From: UBA5951 sp009936885
GTDB lineage: Bacteria; Pseudomonadota; Alphaproteobacteria; Puniceispirillales; Puniceispirillaceae
Length of the DNA stretch: 64,000 nucleotides
Direction of reading: 5' to 3'
Assembly: GCA_937996625.1 (NCBI GenBank)
Contig: CALKVA010000010.1
Location: 124,001 to 188,000, forward strand
Notes under the pieces: generated by a model
What the model was told of the DNA's origin: nothing
The model's input: the letters and a program-made list of their open reading frames with translations, nothing else
Databases searched by the model: none
In this document: positions 1 to 8,342 of the stretch, piece by piece
Position numbering within the stretch: the first letter of the stretch is position 1
How the letters are laid out: every line of letters starts with the position of its first letter
Position numbers and translations under genes: made by a program

Positions 1-549
1 ATAAGCCGCAGAATTTGCTTCGACAGTCGCCCAATGAATAAATTGAGTATGCACATTGCCATCTGTGGGCATACCATAAGTAGCACCTTTATATTTCATA
101 AAGGTATCAAATGTACCAACAGCGTTATAGTCAAATCCAACTTCTTCCATATAAGGGTCTAATTCTTCCAACATACCAATTGACGCAAGAGTTGGAATCA
201 TATTTGAATTTATATGGAATAGGTCAAACTCCGGCGACTTTGCGACACCTTCAGCCACAACAGCTGGGGGCGCTACAAATATTGATATATCTTTTATATC
301 TTTGAAGTTAGTGCCAGTTTCAGCGCCAAATTTTTCGACAGAGGCTTTCATCGGTGCATAATATAGCGCCCAAATGATACCTTTAAGGTCAGCTGTTCCA
401 GCACTTTTTGCTGCTTCAATAATTTTTTGATTAACTGCGCTATGGCCACCGGCAGTTGCCATTTTAGGCAAAGCCATCAGTGCCGAAGTGGATATAGCAG
501 TATTCATAAAATCTCTACGTGATAGTAATTGTCCTAGTTTAAATCGCAT
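1..549 (-). CDS. ABC-type extracellular solute-binding protein, N-terminal part (cut by window edge)
   Basis: The reverse strand reads open from an ATG at 549 to the window edge, giving about 183 residues with the C-terminus missing. The start is preceded by GGAGGA at 555-560; an ATG at 554 runs into a stop after six codons, so 549 is preferred. The N-terminus has a twin-arginine-like SRRDFM motif followed by a small hydrophobic stretch ending near an ALPKMATAGG cleavage-like region, so periplasmic export, possibly by Tat, is likely. The mature part (MKASVEKFGAETG, then DLFHINSNMIPTLASIGMLEELDPYM) resembles family 1 solute-binding proteins of ABC importers. The substrate cannot be told. Permease and ATPase genes, if present, lie outside the window. 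Confidence 0.8.
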   Translation of the reverse strand, partial: MRFKLGQLLSRRDFMNTAISTSALMALPKMATAGGHSAVNQKIIEAAKSAGTADLKGIIWALYYAPMKASVEKFGAETGTNFKDIKDISIFVAPPAVVAEGVAKSPEFDLFHINSNMIPTLASIGMLEELDPYMEEVGFDYNAVGTFDTFMKYKGATYGMPTDGNVHTQFIHWATVEANSAAY

Positions 550-815
550 TTCATTCCTCCCATAAAATAGCAATTAGTTGCTTTTCGATATCGTTTAAGA
601 TTAAATTGTATATTAATATTTACTTAACTTAATTTATCGATAATCCTAATTATGATGAAAGCCAAAGAATCTATTGTCAACCTTTTGTGAATACATAAAT
701 GCTTTATGAGAAACAATATAGTCTAAGAAAAACTGTAAAAAACACTTACTAATAGGCGACATATATACATTCCTTTAGGTTTTTCATTGGAAAATAAAAA
801 AAATTGGAGGAAAAA

Positions 816-2573
816 ATGGACGATGTTAATACTTTTAAATCAGAAATAAGAGATGGGATGGTTATTGATTGGGATGTTCCAATTGAGATGGATGATGGAG
901 TTGTATTAAGAGCGGATATTTACCGACCTATAAAAGAAGGTCAGTATCCAGTGATATTATCTTATGGTCCATATGGTAAATATCTCCATTTTGAAGATGG
1001 TTATGAGACATGTTGGAATATAATGTGCAAGAATCAGCCAGATGTACCCGCTGGTTCAACAAATAAATATCAAAATTGGGAAGTTGTTGACCCAGAAAAA
1101 TGGGTTCCAGACGAATATGCTGTTGTCCGTGTTGATTCGAGGGGATGTGGGCGTTCTCCAGGATATGTAGATTTATGGTCATTGCGAGAAGCGCAGGACC
1201 AGGGATTATGTGTTACTTGGGCATCAAAACAGAAATGGAGCAATGGAAAAGTTGGAATTAACGGCATATCTTATTATGCCATGAATCAGTATCAGACAGC
1301 TGCACTACAACCAGAAGGACTTGCAGCTATATGCGCATGGGAAGGCGCAGCCGACTTTTACCGAGATATGTCTCATCATGGCGGGATTTTATGTTTATTC
1401 GGCAAGAACTGGTATGACATGCAGGTGAAATCTGTTCAATATGGTGTTGGTGAGAATGGATATCAAAGCAGAATGAATGGTGATTGGGTATCTGGGCCAG
1501 AAACGCTTACTTCTGAAGAACTCGGCTCAAATAGATGCGATTTTGATAAAGACTTGTACGAAAACGATTTAGTCACAACAGAGTATTTTCAGAGTCGAAA
1601 CCCTGATTGGGATAAAGTAGAAGTGCCAATGCTAACATCCTCAAATTGGGGCGGACAAGGACTTCATCCAAGAGGAAATTTTGAAGCATACACTCAAGCC
1701 GCATCAAAGAACAAATGGTTGGAGGTTCACGGAAAAGAGCATTGGACTGAATTCTATACGGATTATGGAATTAACATTCAGAAGCTTTTTTTCGCGCACT
1801 TTCTAAAAGATGAGGATAACGGTTGGGATAAGCGACCGCGTGTGCAGTTGCAGGTGCGACACCCGGGTGAGAAGTTTGTTGAACGCTTCGAGCAAGATTG
1901 GCCGTTGCCAAGTACAAACTGGTCTAAATTCTATTTAAATTATGAAAACATGACACTAGATGAAACTGCGCCATCGAATTCGCAAACAATCTCTTATGAC
2001 CCGATGGGAGACGGCGTAACTTTAACAACAAAACCGCTTGAAGAGGAAATGGAAGTCACAGGTCCCATGGCTGCTAAATTGTTTCTGTCTTCTGAGTCTG
2101 TAGACGCTGATTTGTTTTTGGTGGTGCGTGCATTCTACCCAGATTTCAAAGAGGTAGTATTCAAAGGTGCACTTGATCCGCATACCCCAATTGCGCAAGG
2201 GTGGCTGCGTGCATCTCACCGCAAGCTTGATGAAGCGCTTACTCGTCCTGACCGTCCATATCATACACATGACGAAAAACAGCCATTAAATCCAGGCGAA
2301 ATTTATGAGCTTGATATTGAAATCTGGCCGAGCTGTATTTCACTGCCAAAAGGGTTTCGGATTGCTTTATCTGTGCGCGGGCGTGATTATGTCTATCCGG
2401 GCGGCGCGGATGGTGGTTTGTCTAATATGAAAAATAAATTTACAGGTGTAGGACCATTTTTACATGATGATCCAAGGGACAGGCCGCTTGAAATATTTGG
2501 AAAAACAGTAACGCTACATAATACTGAAGCACAAAAATCTTATGTCTTGTTACCGGTGATTCCAAAAAAATAG
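816..2573 (+). CDS. CocE/NonD family hydrolase (X-Pro dipeptidyl-peptidase S15 fold)
   Basis: A 585-residue cytoplasmic serine hydrolase. The ATG at 816 follows GGAGG at 806-810; an in-frame TTG at 804 overlaps the ribosome binding site and is rejected. An N-terminal alpha/beta-hydrolase domain carries the nucleophile elbow GISYYA with Ser152, and the likely catalytic histidine is His309 in VHGKEHW. The C-terminal third (from about residue 400, with RGRDYVYPGG) matches the jelly-roll domain of this family, and the length is typical. Family members hydrolyse acyl esters or amides (cocaine esterase, glutaryl-7-ACA acylase, alpha-amino ester hydrolase). The substrate here is unknown. It is followed by a terminator, so it is probably transcribed apart from the cupin gene downstream. 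No signal peptide is seen. Confidence 0.88.
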   Translation: MDDVNTFKSEIRDGMVIDWDVPIEMDDGVVLRADIYRPIKEGQYPVILSYGPYGKYLHFEDGYETCWNIMCKNQPDVPAGSTNKYQNWEVVDPEKWVPDEYAVVRVDSRGCGRSPGYVDLWSLREAQDQGLCVTWASKQKWSNGKVGINGISYYAMNQYQTAALQPEGLAAICAWEGAADFYRDMSHHGGILCLFGKNWYDMQVKSVQYGVGENGYQSRMNGDWVSGPETLTSEELGSNRCDFDKDLYENDLVTTEYFQSRNPDWDKVEVPMLTSSNWGGQGLHPRGNFEAYTQAASKNKWLEVHGKEHWTEFYTDYGINIQKLFFAHFLKDEDNGWDKRPRVQLQVRHPGEKFVERFEQDWPLPSTNWSKFYLNYENMTLDETAPSNSQTISYDPMGDGVTLTTKPLEEEMEVTGPMAAKLFLSSESVDADLFLVVRAFYPDFKEVVFKGALDPHTPIAQGWLRASHRKLDEALTRPDRPYHTHDEKQPLNPGEIYELDIEIWPSCISLPKGFRIALSVRGRDYVYPGGADGGLSNMKNKFTGVGPFLHDDPRDRPLEIFGKTVTLHNTEAQKSYVLLPVIPKK

Positions 2574-2593
2574 AGACTATCCACGATTTTTAT

Positions 2594-2641
2594 GAGCCGG
2601 TTTAGCTACAATTCTTTTAGTAGTACATCGGCTCTTTTTTT
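2594..2641 (+). terminator. Probable rho-independent terminator after the CocE-family gene
   Basis: GAGCCG at 2594-2599 pairs with CGGCTC at 2629-2634, with partial extra pairing inside, and is followed directly by seven T residues. It lies 20 bases after the stop of the CocE-family gene and just before the next ribosome binding site. The loop is long, so strength is uncertain. Confidence 0.6.
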
Positions 2642-2664
2642 GAAATCAGCATAAGGAGAAAAAA

Positions 2665-3054
2665 ATGGATGCATATGATTTTGATTCAGAACAAGAGTTT
2701 GATCCTATCAAACATGTTGAAAAAAAACTGGGTTTATTTGGAGAAGGTGACGTTTCTATAGCTTGCTGGGAGCCAGGGCAAGTAAGTCCAAACCATTGTC
2801 ACCCAGAGGCAACAGAAATATATTTCTGTTTTGAAGGAGGCGGAATTATGCGCACATTAAGTCAAGAAATTGATGTAAAAAAAGGAGGGCTCGTAGTTCA
2901 CCCGCGTGGCGAATTGCACGAATATACGAACGGCCCTGAGCGGACTATTTTATTCCGAGTTCGCTATGGCGAATCTATGACTACACGAACGAAGAACTGG
3001 CCAACTAATCCAGCTTGGCGGCCAAATGACCAGGATTTGAATTATTTTGTTTGA
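2665..3054 (+). CDS. Small single-domain cupin protein
   Basis: A 129-residue protein with the two cupin motifs: NHCHPEATEIYFCFEGGG (His, His, Glu metal ligands) around residues 47-65 and VVHPRGELHEY (distal His) around residues 84-95. An AAGGAG site precedes the ATG. Single-domain cupins of this size bind a divalent metal and serve as isomerases, dioxygenases or sugar/ligand-binding proteins; the specific reaction cannot be read from sequence. The residues after the second motif (RYGESMTTRTKNWPTNPAW) are polar and basic. It sits between two hydrolase genes on the same strand, which suggests it handles the same class of compound. Confidence 0.82.
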   Translation: MDAYDFDSEQEFDPIKHVEKKLGLFGEGDVSIACWEPGQVSPNHCHPEATEIYFCFEGGGIMRTLSQEIDVKKGGLVVHPRGELHEYTNGPERTILFRVRYGESMTTRTKNWPTNPAWRPNDQDLNYFV

Positions 3055-3126
3055 ATGCCGGAGGATACCAATACTTTTATTGGTGACCGTAACTGATAAA
3101 GCATCTAAGAACCCCGAGGTGAAATC

Positions 3127-4056
3127 ATGATAAAGCGCTCAATACTAGCAGATGCCAAACAATTCGACCAACTCGTTATAACAAAAAATATAAATGGTCA
3201 CAAAATTCACTTGATTTATGTTGAGACTATGGACGGTTTATACACACCTTTGGGACTTGAGTTGCCAGAGGGAAATGGACCTTTTCCCGTAATTTTACTT
3301 GCTAGTGGAAATGGCGGCGAGGGAATGAATTGGGTAATAGAGAATAGCAAAAATAGGCGTTATACTATCAATAAATTTCTTGAGCAGGGGTATGCCTGCG
3401 GTTGGATACGATACCGTACAGAAGTTGAGCTTGGATACAATGAAGGTGGAAAATTGATTCGAGATGGGAGACAAGGACGAGAGATGTTTAATCGATCACC
3501 ATTGGAATATGAAGATGAGATATCTATAATTGAAGCGATTAAGCGATATCGGGAAATAGATGAAAATAAAATTGGTTTACTTGGAATGAGTCACGCTGGT
3601 GAGATGATACTTAAATTAACGAGTGAATATCATGGAGTTTGTGCTGCGGTTGCGAGTGAGCCCGCTGCACACGAATTCCTGGCCCTTAATCCTGATGATA
3701 GTGTGACAATAAACCCTGAAACGCAGCTTCGTAATATTGAATCGATGCAAATGCAATCTACAAACAAAGTGCGCAAGCGGATTGATATGCAGGTTGCCTT
3801 GCAAAGAATAAATTCTATTAAAACGCCTCTATTTATTATGGGCAGGGATCAGGATGAACTTCAGGGTATTTTTAGACTAAGCTATGAATTACTTGCTGAG
3901 CAAAACAAGAATGTTGTATGGCAAAGCTACGACCATGATTTACATGGTTTTATTTTTCCACTACTCGGCGAGGATGGAAATTACGTAACCAATAAAGTGC
4001 AAGAACTAGCCATTAAGGACGTGTTATCCTTTTTTGGAAAGCATTTTTTAGATTAA
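3127..4056 (+). CDS. Alpha/beta hydrolase, dienelactone-hydrolase/S9-like
   Basis: A 309-residue soluble alpha/beta hydrolase. The nucleophile elbow is GMSHAG with Ser155; the acid is probably in MGRDQDELQG near residue 240 and the histidine in DHDLHGF near residue 277. The oxyanion-side strand reads LLASGNGGEG rather than the usual HG. It starts 72 bases after the cupin gene on the same strand, with GAGGTG before the ATG, and may be co-transcribed with it. Reaction unknown: an ester, lactone or peptide-like bond is expected from the family. Confidence 0.8.
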   Translation: MIKRSILADAKQFDQLVITKNINGHKIHLIYVETMDGLYTPLGLELPEGNGPFPVILLASGNGGEGMNWVIENSKNRRYTINKFLEQGYACGWIRYRTEVELGYNEGGKLIRDGRQGREMFNRSPLEYEDEISIIEAIKRYREIDENKIGLLGMSHAGEMILKLTSEYHGVCAAVASEPAAHEFLALNPDDSVTINPETQLRNIESMQMQSTNKVRKRIDMQVALQRINSIKTPLFIMGRDQDELQGIFRLSYELLAEQNKNVVWQSYDHDLHGFIFPLLGEDGNYVTNKVQELAIKDVLSFFGKHFLD

Positions 4057-4062
4057 TTTTTG

Positions 4063-4083
4063 TTGGCTAGTACCTAGAGCCAA
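4063..4083. terminator. Possible bidirectional terminator hairpin between converging genes
   Basis: TTGGCT (4063-4068) and AGCCAA (4078-4083) form a six-pair hairpin in the 46-base gap between two convergent genes. AT-rich sequence flanks both sides, but the T-runs are short, so this is a weak call. Confidence 0.35.
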
Positions 4084-4102
4084 TAAATACTGATTTGTAT
4101 TT

Positions 4103-4660
4103 TTAAATTCTCAATCCAGTTTCTTGGTCATATGCTCGTCTTGAAAGTTTTGATAAGTCTTGACCAGTGAGGCGTATCCAGCTTGCTGGTGCTGCGGGGT
4201 GAGCCGCGCTATGAACAGAGCCTGGTGGAAAATATAAGCCATTGCCTGGCTGCATTTGGATGATTTCATCTAGTTTTACCTGATCTGATTCATTAGCAGG
4301 ATTGCTTCCTTTAGCATCTTTGTAAACACTCATCTGAGTTGCGCCAGATACCTGAAAATACAATGCCCAAGATGTACCATGGTCATGCGGTATTCCAGCA
4401 TTAGGAGAAGAGGTTGCGTGATACAAAATTTGCAATTGGTCAGAATTATCGCCCCAAATACAAACATTGCCATCGGTAAGTAACGAACATAGCTTTGTCT
4501 TGATTTTCGGGAAATCTAAAAGTCCATTGAGCAATATATTTGCTACATTCTCAAACTTATCACTAGGCAAATTATCATCACCAATCTCGGCGGATAAAGA
4601 ATGCGCCAATGCCGAAATCGCAGGAGATAAATCTTCATCCAATTGAATAATTTCTGCCAT
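4103..4660 (-). CDS. Cupin-fold protein, cysteine-dioxygenase-like
   Basis: A 185-residue protein with an N-terminal helical part (about residues 1-60) and a C-terminal double-stranded beta-helix. The first metal motif is PHDHGTSWALYFQVSG near residues 91-106 and the distal His is in FPPGSVHSAAH near residues 148-158. The HxH spacing and helical N-terminus resemble predicted metal-dependent enzymes related to cysteine dioxygenase and 3-mercaptopropionate dioxygenase. A thiol or small carboxylate dioxygenase is plausible but unproven. It is convergent with the upstream hydrolase and precedes nothing on its own strand within 40 bases, so it may end the transcript starting with the hydrolase at 5620. 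Confidence 0.72.
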   Translation of the reverse strand: MAEIIQLDEDLSPAISALAHSLSAEIGDDNLPSDKFENVANILLNGLLDFPKIKTKLCSLLTDGNVCIWGDNSDQLQILYHATSSPNAGIPHDHGTSWALYFQVSGATQMSVYKDAKGSNPANESDQVKLDEIIQMQPGNGLYFPPGSVHSAAHPAAPASWIRLTGQDLSKLSRRAYDQETGLRI

Positions 4661-4792
4661 TCCTATTATCCCTTAGTCTTATTGTTATAATTTTGAAAAA
4701 CTAATTTTCAAAGCTAGAGCATATGGAACATAAATTAGTCCAAACACTCTTAGTTGTAAATTTGTTTTTAGAGATGATATTTGCTCAATTCC

Positions 4793-5620
4793 TCAAACTA
4801 TTTGTGTATTTGCAATCCATCTGCTTACTATTTGCTTTACCTCATCCTCTTTGTTTCGATAAAAATGGTCACAATTTTTTATGATTTCCACATCACATTT
4901 ACCAGAACTTGCTGCTGCAAAATCTTCAGCAGGATAGGCCTCAGGGATCTCTAAATCTCCTCTGATAAACAAAGATGGGCAGGTGATTTTAGGAGCTGTT
5001 TCAACAGTATTGGGCATTGTCGTAAGTCTATCAATATAGCTATTTGCTGTTGTCACATACCACCAGCCAGGAAGAATTATTAGCTCATTTCCTTTGCCTT
5101 CTGCAATCATTTGTGTTGCCCGTTCGCGGAGCTCATCAGTTTTGCTAGCCCCCAATAAACCCGTTCGGGCAGCCAGCTTTTCAGCTACTTTCCCCCCTCC
5201 ATGAGCTGATAATAATATTAATGCAGGTGTATCAGGATTTGCAGCAGCATGTTGTACGGCAAGAAACCCGCCATTACTGTGACCTATTAATATCGGGTTG
5301 TTGAATCCTTTGTATGACATCCAGCGCGCTGCATACTGATTATCTGCAATGCCTTCGGCGGTGGTTTGCAAGGCTGCGCCAACGGCAATTCTTGAATCGC
5401 GTATGCTTAATATGTCGTGCCCTCTTCGGTTAAAACTTAAACAAGCATATCCAAGTTCACATAAAATAGGCGGCAAGAAACGCGGTGCACCCGTATAAAA
5501 ATTCATTGTATTTCCGTGAAAAATCATCACGGAACCGAGGGTTGGTTTTCCCTCTGGGTAATATAAAAGTCCATCTAACGGTAGTGTGTCCGTCTCAATT
5601 TCTACAAGTTCTAACTTCAT
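4793..5620 (-). CDS. Alpha/beta hydrolase
   Basis: A 275-residue protein of the canonical alpha/beta-hydrolase fold. Motifs are the oxyanion strand MIFHGNTMNFYTG, the nucleophile elbow IGHSNGG (about Ser116), the acid loop FIRGDLEIPEAYPAED near residue 220, and the catalytic His in NCDHFYRNK near residue 250. No signal peptide. It lies upstream of the cysteine-dioxygenase-like cupin on the same strand, 132 bases apart, so the two may act on the same substrate. The specific ester, thioester or lactone is not predictable. Confidence 0.82.
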   Translation of the reverse strand: MKLELVEIETDTLPLDGLLYYPEGKPTLGSVMIFHGNTMNFYTGAPRFLPPILCELGYACLSFNRRGHDILSIRDSRIAVGAALQTTAEGIADNQYAARWMSYKGFNNPILIGHSNGGFLAVQHAAANPDTPALILLSAHGGGKVAEKLAARTGLLGASKTDELRERATQMIAEGKGNELIILPGWWYVTTANSYIDRLTTMPNTVETAPKITCPSLFIRGDLEIPEAYPAEDFAAASSGKCDVEIIKNCDHFYRNKEDEVKQIVSRWIANTQIV

Positions 5621-5753
5621 TTCAATTTCCCTAAAAATCTCAAAATCTGGCGGAAACTTATTATATTTATAAGGGGGAAAGTCTATGGGTTGTTAATCAT
5701 TAAATCAGATTTCCTTGATATATAGAAATAAAACATTTGAGATTTTTTGAAAA

Positions 5754-5970
5754 TATTTTTCTGGTATAAAACTCTTTTTTGGTATGACAGATGACTCATT
5801 TTTAGGCAGCTCAACAGTCTTTTGTTAGTGGATTTGCTGTGGGCAGAACCATTTTTGCAGAATTGTCGAAGAGTTGGATGAGTGAGAAGATTGATGATAG
5901 CCAAGCAATCCATTAGATGTCTCAGAAATTCGAGAAATTATGCGATTTATGGAATGCGGCATCTAATTAA
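5754..5970 (+). pseudogene. iolC: Decayed 3' end of iolC (5-dehydro-2-deoxygluconokinase, DUF2090 region)
   Basis: The forward strand carries a broken reading frame matching the extreme C-terminus of IolC. From 5754 one frame reads YFSGIKLFFGMTDDSFL; a one-base shift at about 5805 continues as AAQQSFVSGFAVGRTIFAE and KSWMSEKIDDSQAIH, then an in-frame TAG, then MSQKFEKLCDLWNAASN and a stop at 5968-5970. The GFAVGRTIF core and the following IDD..AI..M...F..L...W pattern are typical of the C-terminal aldolase-like (DUF2090) part of IolC in myo-inositol catabolism. The rest of the gene is gone, with a frameshift and stop in what remains, so it is a relic. Confidence 0.8.
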
Positions 5971-6138
5971 GTAAAATAGGCATTTTCTTTAATGTGTTGT
6001 GTATAAAGTACAGATTGATAAAAAAAATATAAAGCCTCTACTTTATTAGCAATAAAAAATGTGGTCTGCTTAACAATTATAGGGAAAGCTAGAAAAAGTT
6101 CTGGAAAAAATTATTGTGAAATTTAAAGGAGTACGTTC

Positions 6139-7032
6139 ATGAACCCCATTCATCCTAATCAGAGATTGCCTTACTCCGCGATTATTGACAGAGCTCCGTT
6201 GAGCTTGCCTGATAATGCACGTGTTGTGATTTGGCCTATTCTGGCGCTGGAGGTATGGGATATATCAAGGCCAATGGCACGAATGATTATCACCCCGCCT
6301 CAAGGCGCTCCTATGCTTCCTGATTTTCCGAATTGGAGCTGGCATGAATATGGTATGCGGGTTGGCTTTTGGCGTATAAAAAACATGTTGGATGCTCTAG
6401 GTATCAGACCAACCGTTACCTTGAATGCACGCACTTGTCTTGAATATCCGCGTGTTGCAGAAGCATGTCTTGAAGCTGGATGGGAATTCAACGCGCATGC
6501 CTATGAGCAAATACCAATGCATAAGCTTGATGATGAGAGTGCAAGCATTAAAAAAACAATGGAGATTATTCAGAAATTCTGCGGGAAAAATCCACGCGGT
6601 TGGTTTGGCCCTGGCCTCACACAGACATATGATACGATGGATTATCTAGCTGAGAATGGCGTGGAATATATTGGTGATTGGGTGCTTGATGATGAACCTG
6701 TTTGGGTTAAGACAAAAACAAACCCAATTGCAGCTTTGCCCTATAATTATGAGCTGCATGATATTGTTATGATGGCAATTCAGCATCATGAATCACACAC
6801 TTACAGAGATAGAACTATTGATTATTTTGATACGCTTTATGCCGAGAGTGAGGACAGACCAAAGATTATTGCTGTTGCAATGCATCCCTATCTCTCTGGT
6901 TCTCCTCACCGAATTCGCTATGTGAAAGAGGCGTTTGAGACCATGATGCAAAAACCTGGTGTGGTATGTTGGGATGGAGAGCAGATACTTGACTGGTACA
7001 GTGCGCAAGTTGACAAACCCTCTTCTGTATAA
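6139..7032 (+). CDS. Polysaccharide deacetylase family protein, PuuE (allantoinase-like) subgroup
   Basis: A 297-residue protein with a good ribosome binding site (AAAGGAG) before its ATG. It has the NodB-homology barrel but with the altered motifs of the PuuE subgroup: VTLNARTCLEYP around residue 95 in place of the usual TFDD, NAHAYEQI around residue 119, and the AMHPYLSGSPHR segment near residue 248. PuuE-like proteins include a cofactor-independent allantoinase and related amide or ring hydrolases acting in purine or peptidoglycan-like compound breakdown. The amidase and gamma-glutamyltransferase downstream on the same strand suggest an amide or ureide catabolic transcript. Allantoinase activity itself is an inference. 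Confidence 0.82.
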   Translation: MNPIHPNQRLPYSAIIDRAPLSLPDNARVVIWPILALEVWDISRPMARMIITPPQGAPMLPDFPNWSWHEYGMRVGFWRIKNMLDALGIRPTVTLNARTCLEYPRVAEACLEAGWEFNAHAYEQIPMHKLDDESASIKKTMEIIQKFCGKNPRGWFGPGLTQTYDTMDYLAENGVEYIGDWVLDDEPVWVKTKTNPIAALPYNYELHDIVMMAIQHHESHTYRDRTIDYFDTLYAESEDRPKIIAVAMHPYLSGSPHRIRYVKEAFETMMQKPGVVCWDGEQILDWYSAQVDKPSSV

Positions 7033-7090
7033 GCATGAGCGGTGTATGCTTGATAATTTCAATAATGAATAGGCCTACCACCTCCAAGAA

Positions 7091-8290
7091 ATGAGCATGA
7101 AGATGTATGATAAAGATCAAATTGGTGCGAATGTTCCTCATGATTTACTAGGCCCGGTAGAAGGGGCTGACACAGGCCCACTCAAAGGGCTTGATTTTAT
7201 GGTAAAGGATTTATTTGCGGTAGCGGGGCATAAAACAGGCAATGGTAGCCCTGATTTTCTTGCGCAAACCAAAGCAGCAACAAAAACCGCGCCGCTTGTC
7301 CAAAAACTTCTGGATAGTGGTGCTTGTTTAACAGGCATGACCGTTTGCGATGAGTTTTTCTACAGCCTTACTGGGATTAATGCGCATTATGGTTCTCCTG
7401 TAAATGTTCGGGCACGTGGTAGAATGGCAGGAGGATCTTCGTCTGGATCTGCTGCTAGCGTTGCTGCTTCTTTGTGTGATTTCTCAATTGGCAGTGATAC
7501 AGGTGGCTCGGTGAGAGTACCTGCTGCTTTTTGCGGATTATATGGTATTAGACCTTCCCATGGTGAGATCGATTTAACAGGTGCAACAGCGATGGCGCCT
7601 TCATTTGATACAGCTGGATGGTTTGCCCGTAATGCTGAATTATTGAAGATAATCGGTGATGTTCTGCTACCAGATCAAGCCTGCGATATATCAGATTGTA
7701 CCTTTCATTTGGCATCAGATACATTTGCTCAAGCAACAAATGATGTGCAGCAAATGCTTCATTCTGTTTGCGATAAAATCAGTATATTAATGCCATTTGG
7801 AAATCAGATTGAAATAAATAAGGGTACTTATTTAGAATGGCGTGAAGCCTTTAGAATTATTCAAGCCTATGAGGTTAAATCTACAACCCTTAAATGGGTA
7901 AAGGCCCATCAACCGCTACTTGGTCCTGGTATCAAAGAGCGATTTGAAATGGCAGAGCAGATAACAGATACAGAATACAAACACGCTCAAAACATCAGAA
8001 AATCTGTCTGCCAGAGGCTAGATGATATTATGGAAGATGGCTGTGTTTTACTGATACCCTCGGCTCCCGTTATTGCACCATCAGTAGCAACGCCTACTGC
8101 TGAGCTAGAGACATTTAGACAAAATACGATGGCGCTGACCTGTATTTCAGGATTAACAGGATTACCGCAAGTAACCATGCCGGTTGCAGAAGTATCGAAT
8201 TGTCCGATAGGCTTATCGATGATTGGTAAAAAACATTCTGATAAAATGTTATTGCACCTTTCATATGAGCTATCAAAGCACCTAAATTAG
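7091..8290 (+). CDS. Amidase signature (AS) family amidase
   Basis: A 399-residue amidase, slightly short for the family. The Ser-cisSer-Lys triad is visible: Lys in MVKDLFAVAG near residue 38, the cis-Ser in GGSSSGSAAS near residue 118, and the nucleophile Ser in GSDTGGSVRVPA near residue 142. The following GLYGIRPSHG is also typical. Such enzymes hydrolyse aliphatic or aromatic amides, or mandelamide- or allophanate-type substrates. A second ATG lies three codons in; neither has a strong ribosome binding site. It follows the PuuE-like gene by 58 bases and precedes the gamma-glutamyltransferase by 52 bases, consistent with one operon. Confidence 0.9.
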   Translation: MSMKMYDKDQIGANVPHDLLGPVEGADTGPLKGLDFMVKDLFAVAGHKTGNGSPDFLAQTKAATKTAPLVQKLLDSGACLTGMTVCDEFFYSLTGINAHYGSPVNVRARGRMAGGSSSGSAASVAASLCDFSIGSDTGGSVRVPAAFCGLYGIRPSHGEIDLTGATAMAPSFDTAGWFARNAELLKIIGDVLLPDQACDISDCTFHLASDTFAQATNDVQQMLHSVCDKISILMPFGNQIEINKGTYLEWREAFRIIQAYEVKSTTLKWVKAHQPLLGPGIKERFEMAEQITDTEYKHAQNIRKSVCQRLDDIMEDGCVLLIPSAPVIAPSVATPTAELETFRQNTMALTCISGLTGLPQVTMPVAEVSNCPIGLSMIGKKHSDKMLLHLSYELSKHLN

Positions 8291-8342
8291 AGTATAAAAA
8301 TCAAATTTAAATATATCAAGGCAACATTTAAAGGGGCATATC

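Noticed and set aside
111..305. A forward open frame at the window's left end
   Set aside because: It is antisense to the solute-binding protein, which has a ribosome binding site, signal sequence and family-like sequence.
5683..5913. A 76-codon minus-strand open frame in the hydrolase-deacetylase gap
   Set aside because: It lies antisense to the iolC relic and its translation has no family features; the relic explains the sequence.
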